This document shows positions 33,971 to 48,494 of a stretch of 64,000 bases of DNA, in pieces. Every line of letters starts with the position of its first letter. The first letter of the stretch is position 1. Origin of the DNA: Heterodera schachtii (lineage: Eukaryota; Nematoda; Chromadorea; Rhabditida; Heteroderidae); assembly GCA_023374025.1 (NCBI GenBank), contig SIJG01000104.1, positions 391,485-455,484 of the forward strand, in the 5' to 3' direction. A program made the position numbers and the translations under genes. A model generated the notes under the pieces. The model made no database searches. It worked only from the letters and a program-made list of their open reading frames with translations, and was not told the origin of the DNA.

Positions 33971-34069
33971 TTTTTTTTAAATTTTATTTGCTAAATAATA
34001 AATCATAACTTCGCTTAAAATTAGTCAAATTAATCAATCTTATATTTATTATGTGCCCCAACCAGGGCT

Positions 34070-34170
34070 GGCCGTGATTGAATTTCAAATCAGGGAAATC
34101 CGTGAGCCGTGATCACGCCGGGAAAAAATTTATATTTTTAATGCGATTTGTTAGCAGATTTTTTTTAAAG
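34070..34170. mobile_element. Truncated hAT-like left end
   Basis: CAGGGCTGGCCGTGATTG at about 34,072 is followed by CCGTGAGCCGTGATCACG and by GGGAAAAAATTTATATTTTT, then GCGATTTGTTAGCAGATT. This is the order found in the ACCGTGA element and the cassette flanks. No right end was found. Confidence 0.45.
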
Positions 34171-37100
34171 TTTTGTCTTATATAATGAGTGAGTTTTATT
34201 ATTAGTTTTTTGTAAATAATAGATTATTAATTGATTTTTCGTTTATTGTATTTTTTTCCCTTTCATTAGTATCAATAATATTTCGTTTAATATCTCATTT
34301 AAATATTTTAAATTTACATAAAAATTCGCATTTCAATCATTTTTTAGACAAACTCTTGTTGAAATTTGTGCATAATTCTATAAAATACATTCTCATTTTT
34401 CAATTATGTTTTTTTAAATGTACTTTTCTGGCTCTAAAATAATTTAATTTCTCAGTATTAATAGATTTTTATTTATTTCAATTTTAATTGAAAAGTTTGT
34501 TTGACATATCAGAATAATCTTTTATTTAATATGAATGATTTATTTTTAATATAATCAATTCTCTTCATGCGAATTCAGTGGAACCTAAAAAAGTATCATT
34601 GGATGTATAATTCTCAAAATTAATTATAATTTTAATTTTATTTGCACAATATTAAATCGTAACAAAGCCCAAACTTAATCTAATTCATAAATCATTAATT
34701 TATTTGCAATCATATTAATATTATGGGTTTTTTTTTAAATTTTTTTAACATTATTATTCCTATCATATCAAAGTATGTCACATAATTTGTATAATTGAAC
34801 ATTCTTTTACTTAAAAGATTAATCAAATGTTAGCCAATTTATGACATTTTATTAATTAATAAAAATTTTATTTATTTTTTTCTCTCTCAAAATTTTATTT
34901 TTCGCAAGTTTATAATTAAAATTTATTTTAGTGAATTATGCTTTTTATATAAGTATTTTGCTCTTTTAGTATAAATTTAAAATCTTTCCGTTTATCATTT
35001 ATCAAATTTTATCCCTTTTTTTATTAAATATTTTGATTTTAAGGAATTCTTAAAAATGCTTCTTTGTTCTACCATTCTTCTTAATTAATTTTAAAAATGT
35101 ATCTTTTTAATGTATTAATTAATTATTTTTAATCAATTATTGCATTGTACACTCCTATATTTCATAATTTTTTGATGAGATCTGAAATAGTTAATATTTT
35201 TTTGAACTATTTTAGTTTAGCCGATACTTCTACATAAATTAATTTGATAAATTATAAAAATATTATATAAATAGTAAAATGATAATTTTAGTTAATTATA
35301 TCAATAATTTTTATCATTCAAAATAATAAAATTTTGTTATTAATCAAATAAAAGATTAAATTTTTATTCAAAATTAAATGACAATGATTTAATTAAAATA
35401 TATTTTTTATAATTTATTTTCTTTTAACTTTTTCCTCCTTTTCAAAATTAATTGTCAGAAGTCAAATCTTTGCTGGCGATCTTTCGTTATAATAAAATTC
35501 TATTTAATTAATTTATATAAATTTTAAGAAAAAATTTAAAAAACTATATTATTTACTACAAAATAAGAAACTTTATAAGATTTAAAAATTTATAAATAAA
35601 CCAGAAAAATTGTTATTTTTTGAAACACGTCGAAATATAACATTATTATCACATTGATAATTAATAATCATCATTTAATAAGTAAACTATTTAATTATTC
35701 GATATTAGAATGAATTTATTAGAATTTAGTAAATAATAAAAGTAGATTACCTATTAATGGTTTTAGTTTCTTTTTTCCTCTTATCTTTTTTAATTTAGCA
35801 TAAAAAATAATTAATTATATGTAAATTGTTTTTAATAAATATATATTTATAAAAAAATAAATGTTTCAAAATCTATTTAAATGATTTAATCTCTTCTTGG
35901 GTTTATCGGTTTTTTTTAATGTTTTTACTGTTACTTTTACTGCTGTTTCATTGATTATTAATCAAAATTCTTCTAGTCACGTATTTGTATTTTTCTAAAA
36001 TAATTCATTGGTATAACCAAATTTTATTTAAATACATTTTGCTTTGGATTTTATATATTTTTCAATTATTAATTTCATTTTATAATTATCTTAATCGGAA
36101 TAAATATTTTTTTGTTTTCCGTCAATTGAAACATAATATTTTTATTAATATTTTTTATTTCCATTCTTTTTTTTTTGCTAAAAAGCTTTAATTTATAAAT
36201 ATTTCACTCTATAAATTTAAATGATGAAAACATTTTATTTTCAATTTTTTATTCTCATGGCACAACCTTTTCAAATTTTCATTTCTTGTCCTCTTCTTTT
36301 TTCCTTTTCAAAATTCTCTATTTATGAATATTTTTACTATATGAGAAGTTGGTGAAGTCAGAAAAATTTCTTGAACCCCATAATTTCTCAACAGACTTTA
36401 CAGTTTTTAATTTAAAAATTTTTTAAAATAAATTATGCAATATATAACGTAAGGTTTTTTATTATAAGATAAATTTTTTATTTAGCATTTATCTATTTTA
36501 TTTTAATATAATAGCCTTTAATTTTAAATCTGTGTATATTCATTTTTGTTTTTTAAGTTTAATAAATTTTCAATGAATTTGATAAATTAATTAATAGCTA
36601 GATGATGAGTTGCTTCTTTTGTAATAACCAGTAAAATTTTTTTTATAAGTTTATTGCTTTATTTTGCTTCTATAATATAATAAATTTGATAATTGATCAG
36701 AGAAAGCCGATGTGGTTTTATATATGAAATTTTTTTAAATTTATAATTAATTCTTTTTATATGTCAATGCAAGCTTACTATTTTAGAAATTTTGTTTTAT
36801 TTATTTATTTAATTAATTAATCGGGAGGAACCAATCCTAATTATGAAAATTAAGGGATGAATATTTAAAAATTATAATTTCTTTTTTATGATTTTCACCT
36901 TTTTGAAGATAATTAATCTTAGATGACTATACTAATTTGATGTGAAAGTATGTCACATTTGAAAAGATTTAATGTGCTTAATAATGTCATATTTTATTGA
37001 TTAGTTTTTTCATTTTTATAAGTGTATTTTAGAAATAAATTTGGTGATTTTTTAAGTTTTATTTTTCAGTTTTTTTATATCTAATCACATCTTTAATTAA

Positions 37101-37360
37101 AAATCATTTTCGATTCGAAAAATGAATTTTTAATTGTTATGGGAAAATATGAATTTATTTTTGAAATCCGATTTTGGTGGTTTCATTAATAAAATGTTTT
37201 AATATTAACTCATTTTACTTTATCATTAATTTCTTTAAAATTCTTAATTTTCTGAAAATTATTTTATGAATTAATTAATAAATGCTTCTCAATTAGCAGA
37301 TAATTAGGTATTTGTTTTTTGAATTTTTTGCTATTTTTTATATTTGAACTCTATTTTTCG
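34171..37360. other. AT-rich non-genic DNA with module A copy
   Basis: 36,165-36,345 repeats 780-960 (GCTAAAAAGCTTTAATTTAT, then AATATTTC, then TTTCTTGTCC). No gene or RNA was recognised. Confidence 0.45.
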
Positions 37361-37565
37361 TATTTTTAGGCTCGAATAGCCACTAGATACCGGATACTGG
37401 GCCCGAGGATATCGAGTCGGGATCCCGACTGAAGTGCGCCCGATCAATCACGAAGATTTGGGAAAAGCGTTCGGGACGGATCCCGAGGGCAGGATCCAGA
37501 ATTTAATCCTGTGGGCTCCCGAAAAAATCCCGCGGGATTCCGATCCTGTGTCAGTTTTTTTATCT
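37361..37565. mobile_element. GC-rich CCCGA/GGATCC word patch
   Basis: A 200-base GC-rich island in AT-rich DNA is built of words such as CCGGATACTGGGCCCGAGG, GTCGGGATCCCGAC and GGATCCCGAGGGCAGGATCC. It resembles the subterminal arrays of the hAT-like elements but has no visible inverted ends or TSD. It is probably a truncated element. Confidence 0.4.
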
Positions 37566-40500
37566 ATGAAGTGTCGACATTATTAATTAAATAATTAAAT
37601 TTTAAATATCCATTTTTATAGCTATTTTTATTGAATTAAAAGTTTGTAGAATATAATATTTTATAGTTCCTTTAATCTTGTTCGCATATCCTCCTATTTA
37701 TTTTGAATAATCCATTCATTTATTTATTAGTATTTAGCCATTTTTCAAATGAGATGAGAGAAAAAAGCATAATTATTAAATAAAAATGTGGTAGATATTT
37801 TCGTTTCCTTCAGATTATATAGAAATGCTTTATCAAATTATCAACCATATTACTTTATGAATGTATTAAAATGCTTTCGAAATCGGTTTTTAAATTTTTT
37901 TTATTCCTCTTTTCTTAAAATAGTAATTTTTAGATATTTGAAAATTTAATTTATCTTCTTATTTATTAAAATTATTAGCAAATTTAGTAAATAATTTCTC
38001 GTTTTCTGTTCTCTTGACATCGGTAATGTTTGATGAAATGTTAAATTTTATTATTTTAAAAGTTTTGAATAAAAAAAATTATTATTTTTTAATTATTTTT
38101 AATAATTAACTAGTCATTGTTTTTTGATAGATTGATTTATAATTTAAGTAAATAAATAAATAATATTTATTTCGTTTTAAAAATTTCTAATTAATTGATA
38201 AACTATTAATTTCGGATTGTTAAAATGAAATTGTTTTGTAAAATTTTAAAAATATTTTTGGGAATTTTGAGAAATTGGAAGAATTTGAATTCAAAAACAT
38301 GTTAGAAATTTTCTGCAAGAATCAGATAAAAAAGTTTCGAAAGTTTATTTAATTGTGTTCCATATCGTCGTATTGTTGCAATGTAGCCGAGCATACCTTT
38401 TGGCAGGGAAATTTTGATTTGAGTATTTTTTAACTAAGACCATTAAAGTTTGTTTAATTTAAATTGAATATTTTATTGTTTATATTTCAATATTCTTAAA
38501 AAAAATTATTTTTAAAATTTAATTTTATTATTATTGATGTGTTGATTTTAATAATTTTTCTTCTTTTCTCATTTGTAATTTTCCTCCAATTTTTTGCTAT
38601 GAATTAATTTTAATAAAATAATAACAAAAGCACATCATCAATGTGTAAAAAAGATATTTAATGATTTTAAGTGATTTTTTAAAATTTTCATCCTTCTCCA
38701 TCTACGGAGAGCATTCTCCAGCCAATTTGCTGAAATAAATTATAGAAATTAATTAGATAAATAAATAAATTCACCTTTAAAAATAAACATTTATAAGTTG
38801 TTTTAATACCTTATTTAATTTTTTCTCTTTATTTATCTGCAATTTGTGGATTTTTATTTATTTACTAAGATTTTTTCTTGGTAATTTTAATTAACATTTT
38901 ATGATATAATTTTACGCTTTATTCACTTTACATTTACATTTAATACATTTACATTTAATTATATAATTTATAAATATTATTTTTGCTCTGTATATAAATA
39001 TTTTTGTGTTTTTTTTTGTTCAAATGTTTGTTTATTATTAATATGTAAAACATTTACAAAATCTTTTTTTCTTAAATAATTAATTATAGCAAATTGTAAT
39101 TAATTTTTGTGATTGTTTATATTTTCATTATCCTCATGCTCTCTGAATTGATATGTTGGGGAAATGTCTTGGGAATTTAAAAAAAAAAAAAGTGAGTTTT
39201 AATTCATTACTAAATAAACTTTTTTTAATAATTGAATTTAATATAAACAATTTGTTTTTTTTAATAATTTCTTAATTTAAATTGGGTTCACTGAATTTAA
39301 TAATGAATTATTCCATTTAATTTTCTCTATCTCGAGTGTTGAAATATTTACAAATAAATATTCTTATTTTGTAATATTGATTTTTTATTTATTGATTTTT
39401 ATTAATTTTAGCTCTTAGTTTATAAATTAAAGTTGTTTAGAGTTATTCTGAATATTAACTAGATTTGATCACGACCTATTATTAACCGGTACCCACGGTT
39501 TTTTATTCAATTCTAATTTCTTTTTATAAAATTTTAAAATGATAACTTTAATATGTTTATTGTTTATTAAATTATATTATAAATCTCTTGTCCCAAAAAG
39601 TGAAAAATTTGATTTGATTTGAATTGCCTTTTATATTAAAAAAGTGTTTAAAATTTTAATACTTAAATTCTTATTAAATTTTCTTTTTATTTAAAGACTA
39701 TCATTTCTGTTTTTTAAACACTTACTTTAAAATTTTAGAAATTCAAAAGTTCAATAAATGTTTTTCAATACTTTAAAAGAAATTAGTTTCAATTATATTT
39801 TATTAATATTATTGAAAATGTTTTACTCATTTTTCTATATGAAATTTCGTTATAATTCCGATTTGTTTATTTAATTATTCCTAAATGTTTAATTTATGAA
39901 TCAAGAGTTATTTTAAGATATAAGCCATTTTGAAGTTAGTTTTGTTCTTTTATAATATTTTTTATAAAACAAATAATAATTTACATAGTCATTATTTAAC
40001 TGCCTATAGGTAATTAATTTCTCAATTTAAGTTTCTCAAAACTAGAAAATCTTTTTTAATATTTATATTTATATTTAAATTTTCAATTTTGAATGTTGCT
40101 TTCACTTTTTTAATTTCTTTTAATTTAATTATTTAAGTGCTAAATGCTTTTGGAAGAAATAAAATTTTATATGATTATATAAATTTTTAAGTTTAAGGGT
40201 TTTTATTATTTCTCTTATCGTTGGTATCAAAGTATCCAGTAATTTTTATTTAGCGAAAATTCAATTTTAGGGCACCTTCAGCACTGCCGGACACAAAAAC
40301 TATGAAATTTCTTTAAATGTTGGTGCAATTTTAAAAATATTTTTTCAAATTTAACAATTTTTTTTTATACTTTAGAAGACAATAAATCAATAAATCATTT
40401 TCTTCTATTTTTAACTATTCAATTTCAGAATAATAATTTATAATCTTTCAAAAATGTTCAATCAAAAGAATCTTTGCGAAACGATCATAACATTTTATTT

Positions 40501-41600
40501 TTTCTATTAATTATTTTCGTATTACTCATCATTTCCTGACTTTAAAAATGAACTTTCAAAGCGAGCTTTGTCAATTTTTGAGAATTTGTATTTTGTTATT
40601 AAAATTCAGAGTTTATTCAATGTTTGTTTAATTAAAATAATTTTTTCAAAAAAATTTTAAAGCTAAATTTGGGTATAAGGACATTGAGAAAATTCTTTAA
40701 TTCTTTCATCAAAAGTTTTAAGAAAATAATCCCAATAATTATGAAATGAAATTTTTGTTGTTTCATTGTTACACCTTTATGGAAAACCCCATCCACAATC
40801 CGAGGTGCCTAATTATTTTTTATTTTTATTGTCGTTATTAATCTAAAAATAATTTATTTTAAACATTTTTTTATTAAATAACTTTTTTGTTCTTTTTATG
40901 ATTCTCAAAAATATTTATTTTTTTAAACTATTATTGTAGATATTTATTGGTTTCATTAAAAAATATATATAATATTTCAATTAAATTTATTGACCGTTTA
41001 AATTAATTCATAAAAATCATTAACATATGTTGATCCAATTTTATTTACAGATTCATTTCACAGATATGAAAATATCATCTAATATCATTATATTATATTA
41101 AATTATAATTTAAAAATACTAATATTAATTTAATTTGCAATTTTAGTTGCACTATGTCTAATTTTGGTAATTTTTTAAAATTTCATTTAAGTTTTTGAAG
41201 ATGTCAAAAATGAATTGACAGATGAGAACAAGGTTTTATATAATTCGATATTATGATCTTTTGAAATTTAGATATTATATACACTACGCATTTTCTATGA
41301 CTTATTTTCCACTGATGCATTAATATCCTTTTTTATTCCGTAAAAAAGAATGTTTTTGTTGAAAAGGTATTTTATTTTCTGAGGACTTGGAATTTAACAA
41401 CCTCGATCTGGGGACCAAGATATGTATTGTTTTTCTACCTGCTTTTTCCTATATTTTTTACAGATAAACCGATTTAGGGTCAAATCATAACAAAATATAG
41501 CTACAGGCTTTTTCAAAATTTTAGCTCACTTCACGTCACTCTCATGGTATTGTGTTTACTAAAAATCCTGGTCTTGCAATTCGTAAAAATAAATCCATTT
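37566..41600. repeat. AT-rich DNA with module E copies
   Basis: 39,510-39,595 carries module E. 40,271-40,297, after TTTTAG, reads GTFSTAGHK and pairs with 7,064-7,090. 40,560-40,610 resembles 11,925-11,970. Richer patches at about 38,347-38,410, 38,690-38,735 and 41,380-41,430 (EDLEFNNLDLGTKICIVFL) were not joined. No gene is supported. Confidence 0.4.
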
Positions 41601-41780
41601 GACAAAACGGGCCAACCCACCCCCCCAAAAAAAATTGTACAAAAACTTTTACGCTATACTATACAATATTAATCCCATACTGCTAAAATGGCAGCAATTG
41701 GTCCATTTGTTACTTTTCGCGAAGTGTTTCTCTTCCAATTTTCAAAAATACAGTAGCATTTATTTATAATTTAAGAAGAA
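41601..41780. repeat. CTAAAATGGCAGC repeat, copy 1
   Basis: CTAAAATGGCAGCAATTGGT followed by TTACTTTTCGCGAAGTGT matches 47,957-48,015 (CTAAAATGGCAGCCATTGGT, then CACTTTTCGCCAAATGT). Its origin is unknown. Confidence 0.5.
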
Positions 41781-43110
41781 TTTATTATTTAAAGATATTT
41801 TAGTCTTTGCTCAATTGAAAGTGTTTATTCAATTTCTAATTATTCTTATTATATTTCTTCGTTTTATGATAAACAAAATTAATTTTAAAACTTGATTTTT
41901 TATGTTTATTATTGGCCCGTTTATTATTTATCATTTTTCTATCTTCATCTTATAAATCTCCTGATTTTGAGTATGAGCCTGTACAAACGTAGCTGGTGCA
42001 TAACAATATAATTCACTTTAATATAATTATTTTAGTATTTTGTGTAAATTATTTTCATAAATTTTATTTTAAGTTTATTATCCTATTCAACATAAATAAA
42101 AAATTTTTATTTAATTGTTTTTGAAATTAAAATTTATATGGTTGGGATGCCAATGTTTATCATAAGAACCTCCAAATCTCTGATGACAAAAGTTCCAATC
42201 CCTAGGATTTTGTAAACTTACAAATAATTATTGAAGTAACAATTTTGACAATGATGTTAAATCAAATCCAAATAGAAAGAAGGATTTTTGAAAAAATTCT
42301 ATGAGAGTTCAAGGGTTTTTTGAGACATTGGAATTTTATTTTATTTTCTTTAATGACATCAAAATTTTCGTTAGATTATAATTGTTTTTATTTATTTGCT
42401 TTAAAAATGCATAAGAATTTAAATTTTTCCACAGAGCAAAATTTATTTGCTTCTTTATATTTTCCTTCCCTATGGTATTAATTCTCATGACAATCAATCA
42501 CGTATACATATAAATATACTCAATAAATTCATGTAATTGAAATTCACTTATTTCTCTTTTTTCAAGTAATTAATTTATGAAAATAATTAAATGTTTTTAA
42601 TAATTGATTATTTTAATTAATTATACATTTTTTTTTTTACCATTAGTTACATTTTTATTATTTTATAGCAATTTTATCTTATCGTTTCTTAATTATAATA
42701 ATGTTGAATGAAATTATTTTTAATTTTGTAACAGTTTAAATCACGAAAATTTGTATAAAATAAATAGTTATAAAGCAAAATAAAAACAAAAGATAATGAT
42801 AAGATTTTTATTAAAATAATTAATGTCAATAATTAAATAATGAATGGCAATTTGAGCATTTAAAAAATCAAAAAAATTTATTTAGAGAAAAAATGTTTAA
42901 AATACAAAATTGAATATAAACTGTTTTTCATTAGATTCATAATGATTAATAAAGGTTTAATTTAATGTCATTAAAAATAACCAAAATTTATATTATTTAT
43001 GTTTAAATTATATAATGATTTTTATAGTTGAAAAATATTTAATTATTTAATTAAAATATTTATATTATGTTTGATATAACAGATTACAATAAAACTATTT
43101 TTTTTTTGCT
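41781..43110. other. AT-rich non-genic DNA
   Basis: A short frame at about 42,138-42,215 (MVGMPMFIIRTSKSLM) is the only patch of note and could be chance. No other structure was seen. Confidence 0.35.
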
Positions 43111-43480
43111 CAATTGATTTGAAGAAAGGAGCTCAAAAACGCATTTCTGCATTAAAATTTTTTGATTCTGATGTCACTATCGGTCACTAGAAATGAAAAA
43201 ATTTTCTCAAAAATTCACTTTCTTGGCAACAATTTTTAATTTTAAAAATCATTTTTTAGGTACCTTTTTTGGTTTTTTGCCCTTCAAAATCCCAGTCCTA
43301 CTAATTTGCAACTGCAACTAGTGAATAAAAATTATTTTTTCTCAATTTTTGGCGAAAAATTATGTCACTATTCGTCACTATTTCGTACTTTTTGCCACTA
43401 TTTTATCACTATTTTGGCATTTTTACTCACTATTTTAGCTAATTATTTTGAGATTTTTCGTCACTAAAAGTGCGGTCCTA
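43111..43480. repeat. TCACTATT word array, transposon-like
   Basis: The word TCACTATT and variants recur about ten times (GTCACTATCGGTCACTAG; CGTCACTATTTCG). AGTCCTACTA at 43,295 and GGTCCTACTTA at 43,471 are two same-direction copies of a terminus-like sequence. This suggests two tandem or nested partial elements. Confidence 0.45.
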
Positions 43481-46400
43481 CTTATTATTAAAATATTGTT
43501 TAGAGTCCGTTTATTTGTTTTTTAAAAGGTATATTTATTTATAGGTAGCATTATATTCTCGTCTGACGGTTAAATTTACTTTTATTATAATTTGTATTTT
43601 CATGATTTTTTCTATAAATGGCTAACTAAATAAGACAAAATTTACTTCCCTTGTGCTTTTTATTCAATCATTTTTAATTATTAAATTTATTATTTGCCAT
43701 AAAAAAGCGATTGAAAGTGGAAAATCAGAACAAGTAAAGTTTAGCAAGAAGATTCTGGGAATCAAAAAAGGCATCAAATTCAAATATAAATTATTTATAA
43801 AATATTTTAGCATAACACCGCCGGAAAATTTTTGAAATTTTTTCTTTATTTGTAGAGCTAGGCGTGGACCTAATATTTCGCGAACAGTCGTAAATTTAAA
43901 AAAAGGTAATTAATTTCTTTCTTCTGTGGATTCGTCGTCGTTCTTCGCAACTATTAAATCATAATTAAATTATTAAATATTTTTAATACATCTTGCTTTA
44001 AGTTCTCATTTAGTAAATATTTGCTACGCGGTAATTTTATTATTACTGGAATAAATTAATGCGCTCACTTATATTAAATAGATATTTTAGTAAAAATTAT
44101 TGATGAAAAAGATTATGGATGAAAACAATTTTTGACCCCAACGAACAAAGCCCGTTTCATTACATATAATTTTTATTTCATAATTTTTTAATATTTCATT
44201 TTGTGTGAAATGATTTCGGAGATTATTTATTTATGTTTAATGAATAGATATAATTTTTTTTACGTTATAATCCAAAAATATTTTAAAGAGACTGTTCATT
44301 AGTCGAATTAATTGTTATTTCGTTTTTCTAGTTGCGTTTATAAGATTTATGAATTAGTTACAATATATTCTGTTTAATTTTTTTTATTTAGAAATTAAAA
44401 AAAGCAAATATATGATTTTTACATTCCGACAATATTATTTCGGCTAACATTATAAAGTTATAACATTACTTTTTTATAATTACGCATATTTTTTGGATTG
44501 ATTAAAATATTATAAAATATTATTCTAGGTGCAATAAAAAAAAAATTTTAACATTTTTCATTAATACAATTAATTCTTATTAGGAAAATTGTAATAAAAA
44601 AAAAGTCACAGAAAATGTCTTGCAATTTTATACATAATATTTATTTCCACGACTAATCATATTATTCAAATAAAATGACAGTGGTAGTTAGACATTCAAA
44701 TTAAACCTAAAACTAGGGTTTAATGTTAAGTTTATTAATACTAAATTTAAATTATCTTAAAAATGGCAAAGTGATACAAAACATTTTCAGTCTTTTTTTT
44801 CTTTTTTACCAATTTGGCCATTTTAGCTTCTTTCTTTTTTTTTGTTCTAAAATAGTAAAAAATTTTTAAATTTCCTTTTTAGGCGCACAAATTATTAATT
44901 ATTTTTTTCTGTCACTGTAATTAATTCGTGCTGAGAGAATCGCAAAAAGTCTCAGTGTCAATAAAAATAATTGAAAAATAAACTAAAAAAATAATATAAT
45001 TTCTTCCCCATTTTTGTTCAAATTTTTGCACAAATATCTTTTGTCATTTCATTGTGGAGCCCCTGCAATTGTGTGACACTATCCAAAAAATTAAAATGGA
45101 ATTGTTGAAATTTTAGGGTCAAGAACGGCTTAATCTATGGACGAAATGCAAAAAAAAAAAAGGATAAACAAAAATGAAGGCATGAAATTCAAAATAAAAG
45201 CAAGTTTTAATTAAAAAATAATGCATATTCTAAATTGAATAAGCATTAATTCAACATATGTACATAATTTTAGATTTGTATGGTAGCCTATATTGCTAAA
45301 TATTTTTATTGGCACTGAAACTTTTTGCCGTTCGACATAGCATCTAATAATTATATTATTTCAAATAGTTTTATTATCTTATGGTTTTTGCTGCGTTAAT
45401 TATGAATTTTTAATATTTTATCGAAATTATTTTTTTAAAGAATTTATTATTATTTTAATAAGGCTTTTTTGTACAGATTGAATAAGAATAAATATATTTT
45501 TAATGTAGACTTATCATATTCAAATCAATTTGTAATGCAAGTTTAGGTATATCCTCACAATCAAATATTTTATTTTGTAATTCTGATTACTTACAAATTA
45601 TATTTTTTTTAATTAAAAAAATATGTAGTAATAATGGAATAATATCAATTTTATGCTAAAATTATTTAAACTTTTTTTAGAAGATGGTTAAATTGTGTGT
45701 CGTTAAACCCCAAAAATCCAACCCAAAATCTGAATTCTAAATTAATTTGATACTTATAAAGGGAATAAAAGTTACATAAATATTTATTGTTACTGAAATA
45801 GTTGCCAAAAATTGCAAAAGCATGTCAATGTCAAATTTTCCAAAATCTTAGGGGTGTTTTTTTTAAATTAGGTTGATTCTCAGGGGTGCATTTAAGAGAC
45901 CAATCAAAAGATAAAATACAATAATATAAAATCCAGGCCCGGTATATTAAGTGCTAAAAACTGCAAAAAAAAGGCACCTAAAATCAATTTTCTTACATTG
46001 CCAAAATTCTCAAAATTGTTTATTTAATTTTTCCATAAATTGTTTATACATTTTTTCAATTTTGTTATTGTTTTTTTGTCATTTTTTTTAAACGAATATT
46101 TTTCTTTCTAAATGTCCACAGTTTTGCAAAATTCTCTTATTTTGAAACAAATTCGGATTTTTTGAATCCGGAGACTCATGTTGTTTTAAAATTAATTTCA
46201 TCTATTTTTAAATATTTTTTCGAAAAAATTGGATTAAAAATTAATATATCAAAAATATTTTTATTAACCGAAATAACTGGAAAACCAAAAACGAAAATCG
46301 GGGAGTCCAAAACCAGCCTAACCGAAAACCGGGGGTATCGGCGTCAAAAATTGCTTTAAATAATTAATTAATTTAATTGGATAAAAAAATTCAAATTTTT

Positions 46401-47940
46401 CTGTATTTTATGAGACAATTTTATTCTTTGTTGTTTAAATATCTATTTGAATTGTTTTTGTTTAAAATGACTAAAATACTATATTTTATCTCTTGTTAAG
46501 ATGAAAAAAATCCGTATTACAGTTACATGAGCTTTATGGAATATGTGTTATATTAATTAATTAATTGTTTAATAGTTTTGTTTCTTTATTAGTTTTATTA
46601 TTTATATGTGTTAAAAAATTAAATCAAAAATTAATTATATTTTTCTAATTAAACTACTCTTTATATTAAATTAAATAATCCATCATTAATTAAAGCCTTG
46701 GTGATTTACATATCCTCATTGGTTTGTAGATTCTAGTTATCTTCTTTAATATGAAAATTTATTTCTGATCCGTTATTTTAGTTTATTTTATGTTTATTAA
46801 AATTGGTTTTAGTATTAAAAATTACAAATTTAGCTCAATTTTTAGTCATTATTATTATTAATAAAAACAAAAACAATATATTTATCCTTTTTATACATGT
46901 TTTAATTAAAGCAAATTTTCATTTTATTCACAAAATGAGAGTTGGAGTTCCCATTAAAGGCTCACTGAATTAAAATATTATGTTTATTTCTTTTTTAAAT
47001 AAATGAATAATGAAATTGAAAATTAATTTTCTTAATTTTAAAAGATTTTGAATATTCTCTAATTAAATATATGTTTTATTCATTGATTAAACGAATCGGC
47101 AAAACAATTAAGTATTATTATCGATTAATTATGGTTTTTCAAAGTTTGTTTAATTAATTAATATGAGTTTTGATTTAAACAAAATAAATTTGCTACTTTT
47201 TTTCCGTTTTATAAAATGTTCGGAATTAATTGCTATTTATGAATTTCGCATTTTTCTTTCAATGTTATCCAAATATTGTGAATATTAATTTTAAGTACTA
47301 AAATTGGGGAATTCTTTTTAATTAATTTCTCAATTATTTTTGTTCTGTTTATATGAATTTTATTTTCTTAATTTATTTAGCTATATAAAATATATTTATA
47401 AATGTCCATTGTGCTCTTTATTATTATTATTATTATTTTTAATCTAAATTATAAATTAGTCACTTTTTGTTGGCCTTGTATTAGTAATTTTTTGAATAAT
47501 TTCTAATATTTTTTATGATACGCGGTTCCGTTGCCTTTTGCCATATTGGAATTTGTTTCATTGGCATTTGTAGCGCTTTTGTTGGCATTTGACATATCAA
47601 TTGCACTTTTGTAATTATTTTCGTCCGTCATTATTATTTCAACAAAATTGTTTTGCATAAAAATTCAAATTGTTTTTTACTTTTATAATTGTATTTAGAA
47701 AGTCTTCTTTTTTAATTAAATTTTCTTTTGATATTGCCTTGAAATATTTAAATTTTTAGTATTTTAAGTGATTTCTGAGGAACTTTATTTACTTTCTTTG
47801 GATTTTTTCATTTTTTGGATAAAAATTTTCTTGATTTTTATTTCTCTCTTTTTAGAGCATAGTTTCATGGCTATGGAACTTTTGTTATAATTATTAATAT
47901 GACCTAAAAGTTTGCAAAAAACTCAAACTATTTAAAATAT
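43481..47940. other. AT-rich DNA with transposon fragments
   Basis: 45,830-46,000 carries CTTAGGGGTGTTTTTTT, CAGGGGTGCATTT and AAAAGGCACCTAAAATC blocks of the 57,973 family. 46,150-46,345 has ACCGAAAACCGGGGG-type words. The rest is AT-rich without recognised features, and no gene is supported. Confidence 0.4.
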
Positions 47941-48112
47941 GGCAAATCCAAAAATGCTAAAATGGCAGCCATTGGTCAATTTTTGCACTTTTCGCCAAAT
48001 GTCCTTCTCAGCCACTTGCCAAAAATATTTATTCATTTATTCTTATGGGCTCAAACTTAGGTAAATAAAACTGAGATTAACCCTGAAAATAACAAAATTG
48101 GATGCTGTGAAT

Positions 48113-48386
48113 TAGGGTTAGCCCCCGAAATGTCGGGGTTTAATGAAAGTCGTCAATTGCACTTACAATTAACAAATAAGATGGAAATATCCTTAAATCA
48201 GTTTTTAAGTTCCCGAACTTTTTCTTTTATCTTTTTTTCGACTTTTTATGAAAATTTCGCCCCCCGACAAAGGTGTCTGCTCCCGACATTTTTAAATTTC
48301 TCCAGCCACCCCCGACAAATTTAGTCGGGAAATTTTCACCCCGAACCCCGACTTTTCCTACCACGACGTCGGGGGTCACAACACTA
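48113..48386. mobile_element. hAT-like MITE with CCCCGACA words, perfect 8-bp TSD
   Basis: The left end TAGGGTTAGCCCCCGA and complemented right end TAGTGTTGTGACCCCCGA align with a small gap. The flanks CTGTGAAT at 48,105-48,112 and 48,387-48,394 are identical. Words such as CCCGACAAAGG, CCCCGACAAATTTAGTCGGG and CCGACGTCGGGGG fill the right end. The 64-codon frame inside is an artefact of the array. Confidence 0.82.
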
Positions 48387-48494
48387 CTGTGAATATTGCC
48401 TATGAATGGAGGAAAAGAGGGGCAAATGCCAAATTTTGGTGAATATTTTAAGATTTATTTATTGTATTTCCAGTAGGATTATTTATAATTAAAA

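Noticed and set aside
35940..35955. CTGTTTCA, the core motif of C. elegans type 1 piRNA genes
   Set aside because: It is a single 8-mer without the flanking 21U context, expected by chance in 64 kb. Clade IV nematodes are also reported to lack this pathway.
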